DNA of 64,000 bases from positions 192,728,204 through 192,792,203 of the forward strand of contig OZ018321.1 of NCBI GenBank assembly GCA_963969495.1, written 5' to 3'. Positions 59,572-64,000 of the stretch are shown one piece after another. The position numbers were made by a program, and so were the translations under genes. The notes under the pieces are model-generated. The model was not told the DNA's origin. It saw nothing but the letters and a program-made list of their open reading frames with translations, and did not search any database. Within the stretch, counting starts at the first letter, position 1. The number at the start of each line of letters is the position of its first letter. The stretch is from Ceratothoa steindachneri (taxonomy: Eukaryota; Arthropoda; Malacostraca; Isopoda; Cymothoidae).

Positions 59572-60791
59572 GCCGCTAAAATGCATAGGAAAGAGTTGGG
59601 TTTTTTTTAAATACTTGCAAAATTAAGAAAAGAGCGGAAGGAAAACGTATAGGGAATATGTTTGTGAAAGCCGATTGGTGAGCTCTAGTGATGATTAATG
59701 GTGGCCAACGGACTCTTCCAGTGTCTCTTCTTCCAGATTTCCCCTCCTGCTTGTGTATGCCGACTACAAATAAAGCCCCGCCTGGCGCCTTGATGGATCT
59801 TATACTAAGAGACTCTCCTCGTAAAAGGATGAAGCTGCGCACGCCTCCAAAATTTGTAAAATCGCCACACTTATAGCTCTTTGTGTGCCTTTCGTTTTAT
59901 ATGGTCATCTGTATCTTTGTGTATACTCCTCATTCGTGCACGCGCACATATAAGCACCCTTGCAATGCTCATTACGATTTACTAAGTGTGCGATCGTGTC
60001 GTGTAGATTGGCTCTGATCTCTCCGTGTTCTCTCTTTCATTTACTGCCTTTGTTTATCTGCTTATTTGGTTTCTGGCTCCCGCCTGTCCGTTGTCCCGGG
60101 CACCGACTAAACCGCTGTTGAATGTTAGCTGTCTGGTAACTTGATACTCGGCAGGAGGGCGTGTGTGTGTGCTCTGCTGGCTAACGTGTATGTTATTATT
60201 TGTGCGTTTTCGCGCTTGTGTGTATGGGTGCGTTGGTTAGAGTTGGGTTGCTGCCTGGCGTGCACATCATACTCATTCATCGTTCTTCGTGTATGTAATA
60301 AAATAAGGGAATGGATTAAGCAAGAGTGCTGGGTGAAGGAGTGAGAGGAAGTCAGTAAAGTCTCTGCGGGAGTTCTGCCATGTGCGTGAGTTTAACACGC
60401 CCTCAACACACGCACACACACACTCACAGTGTTACCGGAACGTAACTTTGTAATGGGTGAGGAAGCAACTCGAGACGGGGTGTATGCGCTGACGAGACTC
60501 GGGAGATCTTGCAGTTTATAGCGAGGAGTTTCGAGGAAGAAGGGTGGGAGGGGCCGAGGCTTCACCTTTGTTCCAACTGTTAAGGCGGAATGCGAAGGAG
60601 TTTGGCGCCTTTGTTGACATTTTGGGACGAGGTCAATTTCGCGCTTCTATTCACTGCCCAAGCGACCGAGAAGAAACAAAATACACAAACTACAAATTTA
60701 CGAAAAAACAAAGACACTAAACAAACATAGCAAGTTATAATTAATGAATTACCAAAACAACAGTAAACGCGCACAGCATAACAAAATGTAC

Positions 60792-60798
<7 letters not shown>
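59570..60798. other. Unassigned stretch
   Basis: No gene recognised. GT-rich and CA-rich short patches near 60150-60240 and 60400-60425. Confidence 0.45.

Positions 60799-60873
<75 letters not shown>
60799..60873. repeat. (TA)n microsatellite, 75 bp
   Basis: Uninterrupted TA dinucleotides. A small palindrome GCCTGATCACCAGGC lies at 60927-60941. Confidence 0.95.
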
Positions 60874-60876
<3 letters not shown>

Positions 60877-63800
60877 GAAATGATAAACAACAACGGAACA
60901 CAAAACATAAATTTTTAAAGCGATAGGCCTGATCACCAGGCTCTAGCATCACTTTGCACCCTACCACACTTCTTTCTCTTTTCACCACTGGTCTACTCTC
61001 CGCTGTCTATCCACACACCCTTTCTATCGCCTTACCTGCATACTCTTACATACCTGGGTCGAGCTTACATTCTTTCAGCGCCAGTGATAAGGTGACTTCT
61101 ACCTCCGCCAGGAGAGGAGAAGATAGATTGAGACTGATACTAGGTATCAGACTAGAAGCGATCCCACTCTTGGTTTAGCCCTCTTATGACTACGGGGAAA
61201 GGGGCTACCCTGGGAGAATGGGCTGACTTGCAGTCATTGTCTTCCTCTATCGCGATGAAAAATTTTGTTTCTTTTTCTCTCCCCTTGATTTATTTGCTCC
61301 CAGGGTGCGATGGGCAAATCCAGAAGTTTATACCCCCTCTCTATCTTGTGCCATTTTTAGGCTTTTGATGTCATATGAGTGCACCCTCCCAGCCCCAGCA
61401 TTTAGAATTGATATTTGCTGCGGCAGTTCCTTAAACCCCGAGTTTTTAAAGACCGTTTTTTAATCTATTCTTTCGGTCTTTTTTCTCCCTCTCTGCTCTT
61501 ACCGCCCATTTCAGACGCCTGGATAGACCCAAATAGGAACGAACGAGGGCGTTATACCTCTTTTTAATAAAATCTTACCCCTGTCATTGCCCCCTTTTCT
61601 TCCTTGTGTGTCATGACCTCGTTTATGAGTGCCAATTTAGCTTTCCCTATAATATGAATATGCTTTCGACTTTGCCCCTCTCGGATGCCCACGCGAGAAG
61701 CCCCTCAATTCGCGTGCAAATTCCGCGCCAAAATTTGAACCGGTCGTGGCACCTGATGGAGGTTGATCCGAGGCCTCGATTTACTGGATAACTGCCGACC
61801 AGTTTCTCGCGAGAACAACAGGTAGACAACAGCACTATAAACAAGCCGAGAAACACAACTCGAAACATCTCACTAAGCACCGAAGTAACGTGGCCTGGCG
61901 CACACGTGCTTTCAAGCAAATGCACATGTACGGTAACATGAATATTCACGCAGAATAGCACTAGTAAATATATGTATATATTGAGACAAGTAGATTGTTC
62001 GCACGTGCACATGAATAAAAACACAAGGCCAACGAGTTAGGGTGGAACAGAGGAGATGTATCGTGTGTCAGTTCTGCTTCTTCAAATTCACTCTGGCGGC
62101 AAAGAGGCAAGAAGGGGAGAAAAGCGCCATTGTTGGTTTTCGACACATCTTTCGATTAGGTGCTAATAAAAATAATAATAATAATAATTTATGAAATATA
62201 ACCGAAGTAACTACACTGAACTAGTTCCAAATTTCTCTGCATTAAGGCTTGCTTTGTTGATTATTGATGGAATTCCCTATAGAAGTAGGATGGAGAGAAG
62301 AGAGAAAATCGCCTCCCCCATCAAGGTCTTGGTAACTTCGAGCATTGAATGGGGCCGAATGTTTTATATCACTTGCGATATATCGGTATTCAAACCCCGA
62401 GGATATGGGAACATAAACCGCAGGATGTACTCTCATCAGCAAGGGAGCGGGGGTGTTGAGCTCTACTTTGACATGTGAGGCTCAAGCGTCAGGGCGTTGT
62501 AGCTTATTATTACTCCACCTCTCCCGAAGCCAAAGAGAAGGGGAAGGTGACGTTTGCTGGGTCACTTTTTCAGTCTTGATCTCTTTTTATATCTTCGTCT
62601 TCGTTTTATTTATTGGTATATTTTTATTTATCAAATGGGGAGGTCGGCGCGCGTCAGCGCTCTCCGCACTCAATGCAGTTATTCCCCCCTGAGTGAACTA
62701 TGTTATATTCACTGCCCCAGACCTCAGGGTTAATCAAGATCACGCCTATTTTTGCTATTCATGGGTGTCCTCTATATATGCTTACCTCATGTACTCGGTT
62801 AAATGGTTATCGTTGGATTACCAGTTTGTTTTTCTCCATTCTTGACCACCTTTTCTTCTGGGAGGGGTATTCATCGTCTAAATATATGCCACCCCCCCTC
62901 CTTGTTAATCTATACTATCAGGGCTAAAAGACGTCGTTCTATAAGCAGCTTACCACTAACTACCATGAGCAAGGGAGTGGTAATCTGTTTCTCTATTGGG
63001 GTTTCGTAATAGGAAATGGGAAGGCGACGCGTATCATTCAGATCGAAGACAACCATGCTTGAACTAGCATATGGAAGTGTTGGTGCCCTTCCGGCCCCAA
63101 TGATCGCAGATGGCTCTTCGGATTCATATCTTTTATACATTTACACAACCTGCAAATTGAGCGCATTCCGGCTGGCATTATAGTCTCAAGATTGTAATAA
63201 TAATCACCGCAAACAAAGCCTGGATAGACTTAATAAGATGGAGGAGAGGGGGGGGGGAACACTTTGGGGGAGAGAAGGATTCAGTTGTGTGTTGGGCCAT
63301 GAAAACATAGACACACACTCTCTCCTAGCTCTCTCTATGTCTCTCTCTCTTAGCTCTCTCTCTCTCTCTCTCGTATCACTTTCTCTTTCTCACATCTCTC
63401 CTAGCTCTCTTTTTACTATCTAGCTATCTCCCCTATCTATCTCTCCCATCTACTCCTCCCTCCCTTTTCCAGTGTTTTTGATTTCCTTCTTGATCGCCTC
63501 AAATAATTCCATTTGCTTTCGAATGCAAATATATACATATATTTAAAAACTCGCGTTAGAGAGAAAAAAAAAGCTACCGTTACTTATTTTTAACTTTTTA
63601 ATTGGTCGATGATAAATTAATAAAAAATCTCAATAACTAACAAAATAAAGTTAACTTCAAATTAGCACCTCATAAATTTAATTAATTCAACGATTTGCCA
63701 CGAAATGCAGATTCGTAGATTTGCGTTCATCAACAGACGTCGATATTAAAGAGAAAAGATAAGGAAAGATTAAATCAATTTCATGTGGAAAAAAAACTCC

Positions 63801-64000
63801 TTTAGTGATTAAGAATTCAAGTTGGGGTTATTTAACATCTCTTTTTCATCTACATGTGAACGTGATCATTATTCAAGAACGTAATATTTTCTGTACATAG
63901 AGTTGGATATATTTATTATTATTTGGTATATACACGAATGTATATCTAATTTTGTCCGATAAGTACCATTTTTTTCCAGAAAGCAAAATATAATTAAACT
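60874..64000. other. Unassigned stretch to the window end
   Basis: No gene recognised. Minor items: (AAT)n near 62166-62187 and a CT-rich tract at 63320-63375. Short open frames on both strands carry no motif I know. Confidence 0.45.

Noticed and set aside
62385..62440. Minus-strand GGTTTGAATACC as a B box
   Set aside because: No A box at a suitable distance and no cloverleaf.

Overview
This window reads as repeat-rich, gene-poor DNA from an invertebrate nuclear genome. An arthropod, possibly a decapod crustacean, is the best guess. The clues are an interstitial run of the arthropod telomere repeat (TTAGG, on the minus strand at 3676-3700), a Penelope-like element with a GIY-YIG endonuclease, several mariner/Tc1 relatives, CR1-, Jockey- and RTE-like LINE remnants, tRNA-headed SINEs and many long (TA)n arrays. 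The species call is inference; the sequence holds no host gene I can name. I found no intact host protein gene, tRNA gene, rRNA or CRISPR array. Short exons of a split gene could still be hidden in the unassigned stretches.

Layout. 1-7.4 kb: AT-rich DNA with two degenerate minisatellites (365-600, 3763-4040), the TTAGG run and CA/TA microsatellites. 7.4-9.8 kb: a decayed CR1 LINE carrying small insertions. 12.1-14.7 kb: a SINE-like copy and a dead mariner. 18.5-22.6 kb: a 28-bp minisatellite, a region with a repeated ACTCGGGCT motif and a gag-like fragment, a LINE remnant, and a 21-bp minisatellite that is open on both strands. 22.8-28.3 kb: the most structured locus, a Penelope-like element with about 230-bp inverted terminal repeats. 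A 5'-truncated LINE lies inside it, and a mariner-type transposon with about 225-bp inverted repeats lies inside the LINE. 28.3-29.2 kb: a decayed Tc1. 31-33.8 kb: a decayed LINE with a SINE inside it. 34.4-35.5 kb: a mariner that sits in a (TA)n array. 37-44 kb: Penelope-type end sequence, two SINE-like copies, a 200-N scaffold gap, a short MITE-like element and a near-perfect 324-bp tandem duplication. 46.5-48.2 kb: a 29-bp minisatellite and a Jockey-like LINE. 48.3-49.3 kb: a 0.64-kb palindrome between two (TA)n arrays. 51.2-54.3 kb: a decayed Tc1 followed at once by an RTE-like LINE. 59.1-59.6 kb: a 284-bp palindromic element with tRNA-type boxes facing outwards, again between (TA)n arrays. 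The rest is unassigned.

The recurring theme is the (TA)n arrays. At least five elements (Penelope copy, Tc1, mariner, two palindromes) begin or end at, or within about 110 bp of, a (TA)n array, which suggests either insertion into such arrays or (TA)n tails made by the elements. All coding remnants belong to mobile elements and nearly all are broken by stops and frameshifts. I see no convincing new cellular system. The best leads are the tRNA-headed palindrome at 59.2-59.5 kb, the nested Penelope locus and the (TA)n boundary pattern.
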